DNA from: Lachnospiraceae bacterium
Lineage (GTDB): Bacteria > Bacillota > Clostridia > Lachnospirales > Lachnospiraceae
Assembly (NCBI GenBank): GCA_022791575.1
Contig: JAAVZI010000009.1
Span: forward strand, 1 to 64,000
Direction of reading: 5' to 3'
Length of the DNA stretch: 64,000 nucleotides
The notes beneath the pieces are model-generated. The model searched no databases. It was not told the origin of the DNA and was given only the letters and a program-made list of their open reading frames with translations. Positions 47,714-56,715 of the stretch are shown piece by piece. A program made the translations under genes and the position numbers. Positions within the stretch are counted from its first letter, which is position 1. The number at the start of each line of letters is the position of its first letter.

Positions 47714-49656
47714 ATCTCTGCACCTGCCGGCATATCTTTTTCCGGGATCACCAGAGCCAGATTCCCATTTTCATCTTCTGCACATAAAAGCATACCTTCC
47801 GATAGGACACCTGCCAGCTTGGCTGGTTTCAGATTCACAAGCACCATGACCTTTTTACCAACCATCTGTTCCGGGGTATAGTGCGCTTTGATTCCAGATA
47901 CAATCTGTTTTACCTGGCTTCCGATACGAACCTGGGAGCAAAGCAGTTTTTTGGATTTCTTTACTTCTTCGCAGGCAATAATTTCTCCTACTTGGAACTG
48001 CATTTTCATAAAATCATCATAGGTTATTTCGGCCTTGGGTTCTAGGTCAATAACCGGTGCTTCTGTGCCGGTAGCTGAAGATTCTTCCTGATTTAGTTCT
48101 TCTGCTTTTTTCAGAACCTCTTCTACTTCCATGCGGGCAAAGAGAATTTCAGGGGTGTCGGTCACTTTTGTGCCGGACGGATATAAGCCGTAACTAGATA
48201 AATCATCGAAACTTCGTTTGGGAGCATTCAGCTGGCTTAAAATTTTCTCAGAGGTTTCCGGCATAAAAGGCTCCAACAGAGTAGTACCTATGCAGATGCT
48301 TTCAATTAGGTTATATAATACTACCGCAAGCCGGTCTTTCTTGTTTTCATCTTTGGCAAGTACCCATGGCATGGTTTCATCAATGTATTTGTTACAACGT
48401 TTAAACAGATGGAAGATCTCGGTAATGGCATCTGCGACCCGCAGCTGCTCCATTTTATCCGAAACTTTTTGCAATACGGACAGGGCAGTGGCCTTTAGAT
48501 CGTCATCCACTGCTTCTGTGGCATTGGTATTGTTGACAATACCGCCAAAATATTTATTGGACATAGAAATCGTACGGTTCACCAGATTGCCTAACGTATT
48601 GGCTAATTCTGAATTCATACGTTCTACCATAAGTTCCCAGGAAATAACACCGTCATTTTCAAATGGCATCTCATGAAGGACAAAATAGCGGACTGCATCG
48701 ACCCCAAAGACATCTACCAGCTGGTCTGCGTATAATACATTTCCCTTGGACTTACTCATTTTGCCGTCACCCTGCAGCAGCCATGGATGGCCAAACACTT
48801 GTTTGGGAAGCGGTAGATCCAGAGCCATCAGCATAATAGGCCAGTAAATGGTATGAAAGCGCAGAATATCTTTTCCAATTAGGTGCAGGTCAGCTGGCCA
48901 GAACTTCTCAAATTGTTCAGAGGAGCCGTCCAGGTCATAGCCAATACCTGTAATATAGTTGGTAAGGGCATCGAGCCATACATAGACAACATGCTTCTCA
49001 TCAAAGTCTACCGGGATTCCCCATTTGAAAGAGGAACGGGAAACACACAAATCCTGCAGTCCAGGAAGGAGGAAATTATTCATCATTTCATTTTTTCGGG
49101 ATTCAGGCTGAATGAATTCCGGATGAGTTTCAATATGCTGAATCAGCCGGTCCGCATAGTTGCTAAGCTTTAGGAAATATGCTTCTTCTTTGGCAGGTTG
49201 ACATTCTCTGCCGCAATCTGGACATTTTCCGTCCACTAGCTGGGAAGGAGTGAAAAAGGACTCACAGGGGGTACAATACATACCTTCATAATGTCCTTTA
49301 TAAATATCTCCTTTTTCATAGAGTTTTTTAAAAATTTTCTGTACTTGCTTTTCGTGATAATCATCAGTAGTGCGGATAAATTTGTCATAAGAAGTGTTCA
49401 TGAGATCCCAGATACTGCGGATGGTACCGGCTGTTCTATCCACAAATTCTCTGGGGGTGATTCCTAGTTCTTCTGCCTTTAATTCTATTTTTTGGCCATG
49501 TTCGTCTGTTCCGGTCTGGAAGAATACCTCATAGCCCTGCTGTCTTTTAAAACGCGCAATACTGTCTGCCAGCACAATTTCATAGGTATTGCCGATGTGC
49601 GGCTTGCCGGAAGTATAAGCAATTGCGGTGGTCATATAAAACTTTTTTTTCTCCAT
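47707..49656 (-). CDS. metG: Methionyl-tRNA synthetase
   Basis: Class I synthetase, 649 residues, with HIGH-like GKPHIGNTYEI, a four-cysteine zinc knuckle (CTPC...CPDC), KMSKS in DGKMSKSKGNVL, anticodon-binding helices and a C-terminal tRNA-binding domain (FMKMQFQVGEIIACEEV, LKPAKLAGVLSEGMLLCAED). AAAGGAGA precedes the ATG. First gene of a three-gene operon with tatD and rsmA; no S-box or T-box leader seen. Confidence 0.97.
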   Translation of the reverse strand: MEKKKFYMTTAIAYTSGKPHIGNTYEIVLADSIARFKRQQGYEVFFQTGTDEHGQKIELKAEELGITPREFVDRTAGTIRSIWDLMNTSYDKFIRTTDDYHEKQVQKIFKKLYEKGDIYKGHYEGMYCTPCESFFTPSQLVDGKCPDCGRECQPAKEEAYFLKLSNYADRLIQHIETHPEFIQPESRKNEMMNNFLLPGLQDLCVSRSSFKWGIPVDFDEKHVVYVWLDALTNYITGIGYDLDGSSEQFEKFWPADLHLIGKDILRFHTIYWPIMLMALDLPLPKQVFGHPWLLQGDGKMSKSKGNVLYADQLVDVFGVDAVRYFVLHEMPFENDGVISWELMVERMNSELANTLGNLVNRTISMSNKYFGGIVNNTNATEAVDDDLKATALSVLQKVSDKMEQLRVADAITEIFHLFKRCNKYIDETMPWVLAKDENKKDRLAVVLYNLIESICIGTTLLEPFMPETSEKILSQLNAPKRSFDDLSSYGLYPSGTKVTDTPEILFARMEVEEVLKKAEELNQEESSATGTEAPVIDLEPKAEITYDDFMKMQFQVGEIIACEEVKKSKKLLCSQVRIGSQVKQIVSGIKAHYTPEQMVGKKVMVLVNLKPAKLAGVLSEGMLLCAEDENGNLALVIPEKDMPAGAEIC

Positions 49657-49836
49657 AGCTGCTCGTCTCCTTTATTTCATTCTATGATTATTTTGGCATT
49701 TTGGCGCCGGAATAATCTATGGATTGTCCATTTTTTACCTATTTAAATAGGTTAGCAGATTAAAAAATGCTTGTCAATAGTTAGAAGGATGGAATCCTGA
49801 AAAACTGTTGTTTTTTATGAGAAATAGCTGTTTTCC

Positions 49837-50367
49837 TTAAAGATTGATGAAATATACATATGCTTCTTCATTTTCAAAGGTAAAGCTTCTACCATAAGTT
49901 CCACCATTTTTCTCGATTGTTTTGATTGAAGCAGTATTGTCTTTCTCAACTGATAACTGCAATTGTTTCAGACCATGTTCTTTTGCAACAGCACATAATT
50001 GTCTTAATAGTTCAGCCGCGTATCCTTTTCTTCGTTCCGATGGCCTAATACTATATCCACAATTGCCAAAATCTTTTAGAAACTCATTTAACTCATACCT
50101 CAAATCAGCAATGCCGACTATTTTATGATCCGATTCTCTCACTGCAAAAAAAGTATCGGTTAAAACCCAATTAGGGTCGACAGTATCCGTACTTGCATTG
50201 GCAATGACTTTCTCAAGCCATTCCTCATAAGAAGCAATTTTATCAAACAATTCACTCCCATTGATTACTTGTTCTCCGAAATCAAAATGTTCCTGCCGGT
50301 ATTCAAGTGCTGCATGTTTCAATTCGAATGTCGGCTTTACCAGTCGTATTTTTTCACATACCATCAT
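49837..50367 (-). CDS. GNAT-family N-acetyltransferase
   Basis: A 176-residue acetyl-CoA-dependent acetyltransferase. Motif A is present as CGYSIRPSERRKGYAAELL (R/Q-x-x-G-x-G/A) and motif B-like SVEKDNTASIKTIEKNGGTY follows. The N-terminal PTFELKHAALEYRQEHFDFGE resembles GNAT proteins acting on small molecules. The double ATG at 50367 has AAGGAGAA upstream. A 143-bp mobile element sits 28 bases upstream of the start codon, probably between the gene and its original promoter. Confidence 0.92.
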   Translation of the reverse strand: MMVCEKIRLVKPTFELKHAALEYRQEHFDFGEQVINGSELFDKIASYEEWLEKVIANASTDTVDPNWVLTDTFFAVRESDHKIVGIADLRYELNEFLKDFGNCGYSIRPSERRKGYAAELLRQLCAVAKEHGLKQLQLSVEKDNTASIKTIEKNGGTYGRSFTFENEEAYVYFINL

Positions 50368-50395
50368 TCAGTTCTCCTTATTTATAAATATTGAT

Positions 50396-50538
50396 TAGGT
50401 AATTGCGAAAGTCAGAATCAAAGCGACGATTTTAGACAAAACATACAAAAACGCCGCTCAAAAACGTTTTAAATTCGCTCTATTTTTGTATGTTTTGCCT
50501 AAAATCTGGTTATGAATACTGAGTTTCGCAAATGCCTA
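50396..50538 (-). mobile_element. 143-bp palindromic element, copy 3, with 10-bp target duplication
   Basis: Plus strand begins TAGGTAATTGCGAAAG and ends GAGTTTCGCAAATGCCTA. It is flanked by perfect direct repeats AAATATTGAT at 50386-50395 and 50539-50548. It differs from copy 5 at only three of 143 positions. Confidence 0.93.
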
Positions 50539-50648
50539 AAATATTGATGTTTTGTGCAACAAAGGATATTTTATTTGTTCGAGCATTCTTTCGGGTGTTT
50601 CTTTTGAAACAGGCATAAGATCTAAGCTGTTATACAATATTTAACATT

Positions 50649-51331
50649 TCAGACTATAATTTCCATGCCGTCATAGGCAAATAATATATGATCGAGTTCC
50701 TTTTCTAATTGGCTATAATATAGGCATTTGCGAAACCCTTATTTCAATGTCAGAGTTTGGGCAATATATACAAAAATGGAGCGAATTAAAAACGTCTTTG
50801 AGCGGAATTTTTGTATATATTGTTCAAACTCGTCGCCTTGAATACAACTTTGGCAATTGCCTATTGGCTATAATAGCCATAGGATTTTCTCCATATTTCA
50901 TCAATATGTGTAACGATTATTTGCTTGATTCTATAATAGCAATGAAGAACGTCATCATAATAGTGAAAGCAGTCGTGGATCCTATGGTTTAGATCATCAA
51001 TAACCTCTGGAAGTGCATAAAAGCCAATCGGTGAACTTGTTTCTTTGATGAAATCACAGCCTATTTTTTCAACAATCCTTATACCCCTAACATGATCGGG
51101 GGCACTATGGGAAATAGAAAGGTGTTTTTCGTCCGATATTCTTTGTCTGTTGCAGGCTACCGCGATATCTTCTGGTGTGTCGGTCAATAGTTTGATATCT
51201 TCAATATAGAGGCTTGGTCCGAACCGTTCATACCTGCCGCCTTTTTGTCTGGCTTCTTCGCATATTTTGCATTTACAAAATGAACTTGGTATAATTGACA
51301 TGCCGCCGCTGCTAACAACTTTTAATTTCAC
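50649..51331 (-). pseudogene. MBL-fold metallo-hydrolase gene split by mobile element copy 4
   Basis: Resembles PhnP-like metallo-beta-lactamase-fold hydrolases: KLKVVSSGGMSIIPSSFCKCKICEEA at the N terminus and GPSLYIEDIKLLTDTPEDI. The reading frame from GTG 51331 stops at 50861 in the terminal TAG of element copy 4 (…SYGYYSQ, stop). Beyond the element the frame continues from 50720 as LEKELDHILFAYDGMEIIV with a stop at 50649, the expected C terminus of the family. One copy of the 12-bp duplication removed restores SYGYYSQLEKEL. The metal-binding motif is also degenerate: SHSAPDH instead of the family's HxHxDH. It follows tetR on the same strand. Confidence 0.9.
50721..50863 (+). mobile_element. 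143-bp palindromic element, copy 4, with 12-bp target duplication
   Basis: Begins TAGGCATTTGCGAAA and ends TTTGGCAATTGCCTA. Flanked by perfect direct repeats TTGGCTATAATA at 50709-50720 and 50864-50875. Inserted inside the coding sequence of the MBL-fold gene. Confidence 0.95.
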
Positions 51332-51398
51332 AGTTTTTCACCATCTGATTGATTGTATTGCATGGAATCAGCAATGCGTTTATATTCTCGTTTAGCTG

Positions 51399-52001
51399 TT
51401 AAATAATTTCGTCGTTATTGCTGCTTTTTAATAATATGTTTTTGATTTCTTTTATGATTCTGCAAGGTATTTGCTGATCCATAGGCATAAGTTTACTGTA
51501 CATCCTTACCCCTTGATACGAAAATACAATTAAATCAAATACGGCGGAACAATCCACTTCATGAAATTCCTGTCGGTCTATTCCATATTGTATGAGCTTT
51601 TTCCATGTAGCAGCTGAAAGTAAATATTGTTCATATAACCGGTTCTTTTGCTCTGCAATATCACGAATGCTAAAATACTCATAGATGGCTATACTTAATG
51701 AAGCTTGACTGTCCAGCATTTCCTTCTCGTATTTGTTTAAAATATCATTTAAAATAGTTACAGCTGAATGATTTTGTTCAATTCTTGAATCAATCTCATG
51801 ATCCTGATCATTTGTCATATCATCCATAATCTCCTGAAAGATTTGACGGGTGCTTTCATAATGGCAATACAACCCACCTCTGCTTAACTGTGCTGCTTCG
51901 CAGATATCTTTCATTGTCACTTGTTTAAACCCTTTTTCTGCAAATAAAGAACATGCACATTTTTTTATATGTTTCCTTGTTTCCTGGCCTCTTTTATTCA
52001 T
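51399..52001 (-). CDS. TetR/AcrR-family transcriptional regulator
   Basis: A 200-residue repressor-type regulator. The N-terminal helix-turn-helix domain reads SLFAEKGFKQVTMKDICEAA, QLSRGGLYCHYESTRQIF, typical of TetR; the C-terminal ligand-binding domain is family specific. Start at ATG 52001 is chosen (NKRGQETRKHIKKCA), with CGAGG upstream; in-frame ATG codons at 52025 and 52049 are nearer or above the promoter. Two palindromic sites overlap and follow its promoter, so it likely represses itself. The disrupted MBL-fold gene downstream would be its operon partner. Confidence 0.93.
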   Translation of the reverse strand: MNKRGQETRKHIKKCACSLFAEKGFKQVTMKDICEAAQLSRGGLYCHYESTRQIFQEIMDDMTNDQDHEIDSRIEQNHSAVTILNDILNKYEKEMLDSQASLSIAIYEYFSIRDIAEQKNRLYEQYLLSAATWKKLIQYGIDRQEFHEVDCSAVFDLIVFSYQGVRMYSKLMPMDQQIPCRIIKEIKNILLKSSNNDEII

Positions 52002-52018
52002 AGGCAGCCTCGCTTTCC

Positions 52019-52066
52019 GACACATGTGTCTGAAAACATTATACGACACAGATGTCGGAAAGTCAA
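52019..52066 (-). promoter_or_regulatory. Promoter and palindromic operators of the tetR gene
   Basis: Minus strand TTGACT, 17 bases, TATAAT (52061-52066 and 52038-52043). The spacer contains CGACACAGATGTCG (52044-52057) and the region after the -10 contains the perfect 12-base palindrome GACACATGTGTC (52019-52030). The two sites also form a larger inverted repeat (CTTTCCGACA / TGTCGGAAAG). Arrangement fits autorepression by TetR. Confidence 0.85.
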
Positions 52067-52109
52067 TAGGAAGAAGTAAATATTTTTCTCTTCCACTGCT
52101 GACCTTTCT

Positions 52110-52271
52110 ATGAAAATCATTTCGCTATCTACATCTCCCTTGCAAGGAGGGTTCAAGATTAATAGATTCTGTCACACTAAGAGATATGATGGTGAGTTAG
52201 CAGATGCAGGTGATGAAAGACGTTCATGGACCATGGATACCGATGAGGTCAAAATGAATCTAATCGGTTGA
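52110..52271 (+). other. Short open frame, possible gene remnant (53 codons)
   Basis: Frame beginning MKIISLSTSPLQGGFKINRF and ending DEVKMNLIG. The first residues faintly resemble the start of flavodoxin-like NAD(P)H oxidoreductases, but the rest does not and there is no ribosome site. Lies in the 485-base gap between tetR and the LTA-synthase gene. Either a decayed fragment or chance. Confidence 0.2.
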
Positions 52272-52360
52272 TGTTACATGGAATAAAATAGTATCAGTTG
52301 GCAATAAATTTGTAACAAAGCTAATAGACCCGTGTATTTATCGCATAATTCTTGGGAAAC

Positions 52361-52387
52361 TCTTAAGGAAATCTTAAAGAATCTTCT
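52361..52387 (+). promoter_or_regulatory. Direct-repeat box upstream of the LTA-synthase promoter
   Basis: TCTTAA at 52361 and 52372 and TCTTCT at 52382, spaced 11 and 10 bases, ending two bases before the -35. Direct repeats at one helical turn are typical sites for OmpR/PhoB-class response regulators. Identity of the regulator is unknown. Confidence 0.45.
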
Positions 52388-52388
52388 A

Positions 52389-52416
52389 TTGACAATATTT
52401 TATCTTGTGCTATTCT
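52389..52416 (+). promoter_or_regulatory. Sigma-A promoter for the LTA-synthase-type gene
   Basis: TTGACA, 16 bases, TATTCT with TGC before the -10 (extended -10). About 120 bases upstream of the start codon. Confidence 0.7.
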
Positions 52417-52535
52417 TATAGATGGTTAAAAGGGAACGCGCTCTTTGCGGATTGTGCATGAGAGGCTGTTCTTTGGGTAATGATACATGATATATGCTGG
52501 TTGAATTTTACAGATATTTGGGAAAGGGTGGTAGT

Positions 52536-54902
52536 ATGAAAGAGCAATCTTCAAATGCGGAAGTAGTGACGGAAACAAATAAAGAGAGTTTCAAACAACG
52601 TATAAAAAGAGATGCCAGAAACTGTTTTAAGGATATTCATAAAAAAGATATATTATTATTAATTGTATGTGCTTTGTGTGTAAACTTTGTAGTTGAGACT
52701 CTGGCTTTAATTAAATATGATGGAATTTTGGGAGCTTTGATGAAGCTTTTGCCTGATTTCAGCAAGGTTTCATCAAATGGAAGCGAGGCATTTGCCGGTT
52801 TTATGGGGATTTTTACACATCCACTGAAAGTATTGAATGATCCGATTATTTTCCTGTATAATTCCTGTATTGTTATGGTATTGCTGTCGTTTGCTCTTTT
52901 ATTTAAAAGACGTTATTTTGCTATGACAATTCTTTCAGGAGTATGGATTGGCTTTGGAATTGCGAATTTTGTTATTCTTTCTTACCGGGTGACGCCTTTT
53001 TCAGCAGTAGAGTTAAAGCTGATTGACGCAGCTGTCGGCGTGATGAAAAGTTATGTAACACGCACCGTTTTTGTCATTGTTATGGCAGTCATTCTATTAG
53101 CTGTGGCAGCAGTTGTATTTGTGTGGCTGAAAACTCCTAAATTAAATAAAATCAACCGATTTTCTTCTATGATATTAATTGCGGGAACGTTTGTTCTTGT
53201 GTTTTTAGCTACATTTATGGGATTAAAGACAGGAGTAGTAGCAAGTAAGCTTCCTAATCTGTCCGTAAATTATCAGGAGTATGGTTTTGTATATTGTTTT
53301 GTAAGCAGCTTTAAGACAGGTATTGGCAAGCCGAACGATTATTCAGAGGCTAAGGTAAAGGAGATTCAGACCCATACGAAGCAGAAACTGACTGGAGTTA
53401 CGGATACGGCGTTAGATACAGAGCCAACAAGCACCCCTACACCGGTTAGTGCGGAGGCGGTAGTGCCGGTAGATGATGCCAGCCTTCCTAATGTATTGTT
53501 CCTACAATTAGAATCGTTCTTTGATATTACGGCTTTGGATCAATTGGAACTTTCAGAAGATCCCATTCCTACATTCCGCAAATATATGGAAGAATTTTCG
53601 TCAGGTTATCTGAGTGTTCCTTCGGTTGGAGCTGGAACAGCAAATACGGAATTCGAGGTTATGACAGGAATGAACTTGGATTTCTTCGGACCAGGTGAAT
53701 ATCCATATAAGACAGTGCTGACTGATAAGTCCTGTGAAACAACCGGATACAATCTGAAGAACCATGGCTATACTACACAGGCAATTCATAATAACCGGGC
53801 TACATTCTATGGCAGGAATTCGGTATTTCGCCGTTTTGGATATGATGTATTTACAACTATTGAGCTGATGAATATTGAAGAGTATACACAGAACGGGTGG
53901 GCCAAAGATAAGGTTTTGACTGGAGAAATTATGAAAGCTCTGAAATCAACAGAGGGAAAGGACTATATCTATACCATATCCGTACAGGGACATGGAGATT
54001 ACCCGGAAACTGCGCCGATAGAAAAACCGGAGATTACAATTACCAATGGTATAACCGATGAGGCAGAAAAAAATAAAATAGAATATTATGTAAATCAAAT
54101 ACATGAAATGGATCAGTTTTTGAAGGAGTTAACGGATGCGCTGACTGAGTTTGGAGAGGATACGGTTCTGGTTGTATATGGAGATCATCTTCCTAATCTG
54201 GGAATTACAGAAGAGCAGCTTACCAGAGGCGATATGTTCCAGACACAATATTTTGTATGGAATAATATAGGCTTGGAAGTACGGAAAGAAGATATAGATG
54301 CGTATCAGCTTTCTGCCAAAGTGCTGAATTCGATTCATGTTACAGATGGAATTATCAATGCCTATCATCAGGCGAATTGGGAAAAACGAGGTACAGATCA
54401 ATATTTGAAGGAGCTTGAAATTCTTAGTTATGATATGCTGTATGGTGATAAGACAGCTACGGGCGGTGTCAATGTATATGAGCCGACTAAGCTCAAATAT
54501 GGTGTGGATAATGTAGAGGTTACAAGCGCATACAGGGATCAGTCGGATACCGATTATCTGATTATAAAAGGGAATTATTTTACTAATTACAGTGCCGTCT
54601 TTATCAATGAAGAAAAGCTGATTCCCGAATTTGTGGACGTCAATACCCTGCGGCTTCATCTGCCTAAACAGATTGAGGATATAAAGATTGTAGTTAAGCA
54701 AAGTTATAAAGGAAAGCTTGTTCTGCAGACCTCCAATGAGATTCTCTATGCCAGTGCTAATGAAGTAGATGTATATAATGACGGAGATGGCAATGATAAT
54801 CCAGAAAACGAGGGAGAGGATGACCTGCCAGGACTATTGGAAGAGGAGAGCGCAATTATCGGTGAGGAACAAATTGATAATGAACAAGAGAAAAAAGAAT
54901 AA
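52536..54902 (+). CDS. LTA synthase family sulfatase-fold membrane protein
   Basis: Predicted phosphoglycerol transferase acting on the outer face of the membrane, 788 residues. About five transmembrane segments in the first 250 residues are followed by an extracellular sulfatase-like domain: NVLFLQLESFFD, nucleophile Thr in VGAGTANTEFEVMTG, IHNNRATFYGRN, SVQGHGDYPE and VVYGDHLPNLG. The C terminus adds a beta-type region and an acidic tail (DNPENEGEDDLPGLLEEE) not seen in standard LtaS. ATG 52536 has AAAGGGTGGT upstream; an in-frame ATG at 52494 is less good. Could make type I LTA or a related glycerophosphate decoration. Confidence 0.92.
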   Translation: MKEQSSNAEVVTETNKESFKQRIKRDARNCFKDIHKKDILLLIVCALCVNFVVETLALIKYDGILGALMKLLPDFSKVSSNGSEAFAGFMGIFTHPLKVLNDPIIFLYNSCIVMVLLSFALLFKRRYFAMTILSGVWIGFGIANFVILSYRVTPFSAVELKLIDAAVGVMKSYVTRTVFVIVMAVILLAVAAVVFVWLKTPKLNKINRFSSMILIAGTFVLVFLATFMGLKTGVVASKLPNLSVNYQEYGFVYCFVSSFKTGIGKPNDYSEAKVKEIQTHTKQKLTGVTDTALDTEPTSTPTPVSAEAVVPVDDASLPNVLFLQLESFFDITALDQLELSEDPIPTFRKYMEEFSSGYLSVPSVGAGTANTEFEVMTGMNLDFFGPGEYPYKTVLTDKSCETTGYNLKNHGYTTQAIHNNRATFYGRNSVFRRFGYDVFTTIELMNIEEYTQNGWAKDKVLTGEIMKALKSTEGKDYIYTISVQGHGDYPETAPIEKPEITITNGITDEAEKNKIEYYVNQIHEMDQFLKELTDALTEFGEDTVLVVYGDHLPNLGITEEQLTRGDMFQTQYFVWNNIGLEVRKEDIDAYQLSAKVLNSIHVTDGIINAYHQANWEKRGTDQYLKELEILSYDMLYGDKTATGGVNVYEPTKLKYGVDNVEVTSAYRDQSDTDYLIIKGNYFTNYSAVFINEEKLIPEFVDVNTLRLHLPKQIEDIKIVVKQSYKGKLVLQTSNEILYASANEVDVYNDGDGNDNPENEGEDDLPGLLEEESAIIGEEQIDNEQEKKE

Positions 54903-54954
54903 GTTCTGTTTTTAATATCGAGGGCATATAGTTAAACAGAACGTTCATGGATAG

Positions 54955-54990
54955 AAAAGGAATCCGTCTATGTGAACGGGTTCCTTTTTT
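54955..54990 (+). terminator. Intrinsic terminator after the LTA-synthase-type gene
   Basis: AAAAGGAATCCGT pairs with ACGGGTTCCTTTT with one mismatch and an eight-base loop, then six T. Confidence 0.88.
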
Positions 54991-55040
54991 AGTACAAAAA
55001 GCGCATGAAAGAGCAGGATTGTACAACAAAGGGGGAAATC

Positions 55041-56018
55041 ATGGAATTTCAAAGATTTGTATCTTATGTATATGGTTATCAGGATAATGTCAAGCAGCAG
55101 AATTGCGGATTCGTACGTGTGGAAGTCCGGCAGAATATGGCAAGGTTCGTAGTACATATGTATCTGCCGCAAAGGCGTGATATTGATTACCGAATTTATG
55201 GATTCGTACGAAAAGATACTGCCTTAGAAGGGGTATTGCTGGGTGTGGGAAAAGTGAAAAATGGAAATGTAGATATTCGAATTCAAATGCCTTCCCAATC
55301 ACTTGGTATGAGAGAACAAGAGCCGGCCAGTCCGGTCAGTATTGATGATCTGTCGGGAATGATTATGTCAGGTTCTGATCACAGCTGGTTTGGGACAGTA
55401 TGGGACGATGGTGAAATAGACATCACAACATTTAAGGAAATGCCTGAAGCAGCAGAGAAAAATTCTCAAGAGGAGACAGCAAAAAAAACAGAGGAAACAA
55501 GGGATACCGTAGAAGAGCAAAAAGAAGAAAACGAAATTCCACTAGTAGAACAAAAGATAGAGCAGGCAGAAACAAAGGAAATCAAAAGCGGACAATCGGC
55601 AGCAGAAGGCCCAGATGCAGCATTACAGGATGAACGGACAGAGGGGGAAATTCATATACAGGAATATCAGGAGCTGGCTGATTGGGAAAGTATCCGTAAA
55701 AATTGCCCTGCCGTTATGCCTTTTGAGGGGACAAAGGAGGGAGAATATTATCGCATTGAACCCAAAGACTTGAAATATCTGCCGCAGAGACTATGGCATT
55801 TAGGCAGAAATAGTTTCCTGCTGCATGGATACTACAACTACCGGTATTTAATACTAGGTCATGGCAGGGAAGGAGTTCTGTTAGGTGTTCCAGGTGTATA
55901 TTGTCCAATGGAAGAAAATGTTGCATCTATGTTTGGATTTCGAACTTTTATACCAGCTATGGAAAATGGCAGGACCAACGGAAGATTCGGTTATTGGTGC
56001 GGAAGAATCTATAAATGA
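55041..56018 (+). CDS. Unknown protein with two conserved ends and an acidic linker (DUF6128-like)
   Basis: A 325-residue soluble protein. The N-terminal ~125 residues (MEFQRFVSYVYGYQDNVKQQ; NCGFVRVEVRQNMARFVVHM; SWFGTVWDDGEIDITTF) form a beta-rich domain; residues ~135-215 are a Glu/Lys-rich linker; the C-terminal ~100 residues (YRIEPKDLKYLPQRLWHLG, NSFLLHGYYNYRYLILGH, NGRFGYWCGRIYK) form a second conserved domain. This layout resembles Lachnospiraceae proteins I recall as DUF6128; function unknown. ATG 55041 has AAGGGGGAAA upstream. The 3' end overlaps the convergent acetyltransferase by ten bases. Confidence 0.75.
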   Translation: MEFQRFVSYVYGYQDNVKQQNCGFVRVEVRQNMARFVVHMYLPQRRDIDYRIYGFVRKDTALEGVLLGVGKVKNGNVDIRIQMPSQSLGMREQEPASPVSIDDLSGMIMSGSDHSWFGTVWDDGEIDITTFKEMPEAAEKNSQEETAKKTEETRDTVEEQKEENEIPLVEQKIEQAETKEIKSGQSAAEGPDAALQDERTEGEIHIQEYQELADWESIRKNCPAVMPFEGTKEGEYYRIEPKDLKYLPQRLWHLGRNSFLLHGYYNYRYLILGHGREGVLLGVPGVYCPMEENVASMFGFRTFIPAMENGRTNGRFGYWCGRIYK

Positions 56019-56557
56019 TTAATTAAGGAATATTGACAATGGTCCATCCATTTTCCATGGATCAGGGCGTATTCTCTGGCAGTACCTTCATATGTAAAAT
56101 AAAGGCGTTGAATCAGTTTAATGGAAGGAATATTATCCGGTATAATATATGCAGTAATCCGGTGGAGCTTCATTTCATAAAACATGATTTCAATGCCTTT
56201 TTGCAAAGCTTCAAAGGCATATCCCCGATGCTGGCAGCGGTGATCTAATTTATAGCCAATAACCGCACTGTTCAAAAAGCCACGAATAATATTGCCAAAA
56301 GATATAGTACCAATAATCCGGCCAGGCTGTTTTTTTTCAAACAAATAGAAACGGATATTTTTTTCCTCTTGAAAAGTTTTCCATTCATACTGCAGAGTGG
56401 TATACTGATATTCCGCGGTATAATAACGTTCTGGATAGGCTGGATCATAGGGTTCAAAGATATGACGGTTATCCTGATAAAACCGCAGTACTTCATAACA
56501 CCACTTAGGAGGGCATATTTCCAGAATTAATCGATTTGTTTCATAATGTGTGTACAT
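56009..56557 (-). CDS. RimJ/RimL-type GNAT acetyltransferase
   Basis: A 182-residue acetyltransferase of the ribosomal-protein/small-molecule N-acetyltransferase type. N-terminal ETNRLILEICPP and motif A YKLDHRCQHRGYAFEALQKGI are diagnostic; the C-terminal motif is PDNIPSIKLIQRLYFTYEGTARE. Start ATG 56557 has TGGAG upstream; longer in-frame readings run into the tandem 42-bp repeats and are rejected. It converges on the gene at 55041 with a ten-base overlap. Confidence 0.92.
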   Translation of the reverse strand: MYTHYETNRLILEICPPKWCYEVLRFYQDNRHIFEPYDPAYPERYYTAEYQYTTLQYEWKTFQEEKNIRFYLFEKKQPGRIIGTISFGNIIRGFLNSAVIGYKLDHRCQHRGYAFEALQKGIEIMFYEMKLHRITAYIIPDNIPSIKLIQRLYFTYEGTAREYALIHGKWMDHCQYSLINHL

Positions 56558-56590
56558 AGTCTTTCTCCATTTACGAAAGTATGATATAAT

Positions 56591-56663
56591 ACGACATGAG
56601 GAGGGGCCCACGGAGTGGGAGGAGTCCTGGTGTCCAAACGACATGAGGAGGGACCCACGGAGT
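56591..56663 (+). repeat. Tandem pair of the 42-bp palindromic repeat
   Basis: The unit GACATGAGGAGGGGCCCACG...CCTGGTGTC lies at 56593-56634. After a spacer the same sequence restarts at 56640 (GACATGAGGAGGGACCCACG, then GAGT) and stops after about 24 bases, giving a tandem of one full and one partial copy with a 47-base period. The full unit matches the sequence nested in element copy 2 at 41 of 42 bases on the opposite strand. Confidence 0.88.
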
Positions 56664-56715
56664 AATTACCTACCATTATAAGTATAACGGAAAGACAGGC
56701 AGGTGACAAGACAAA

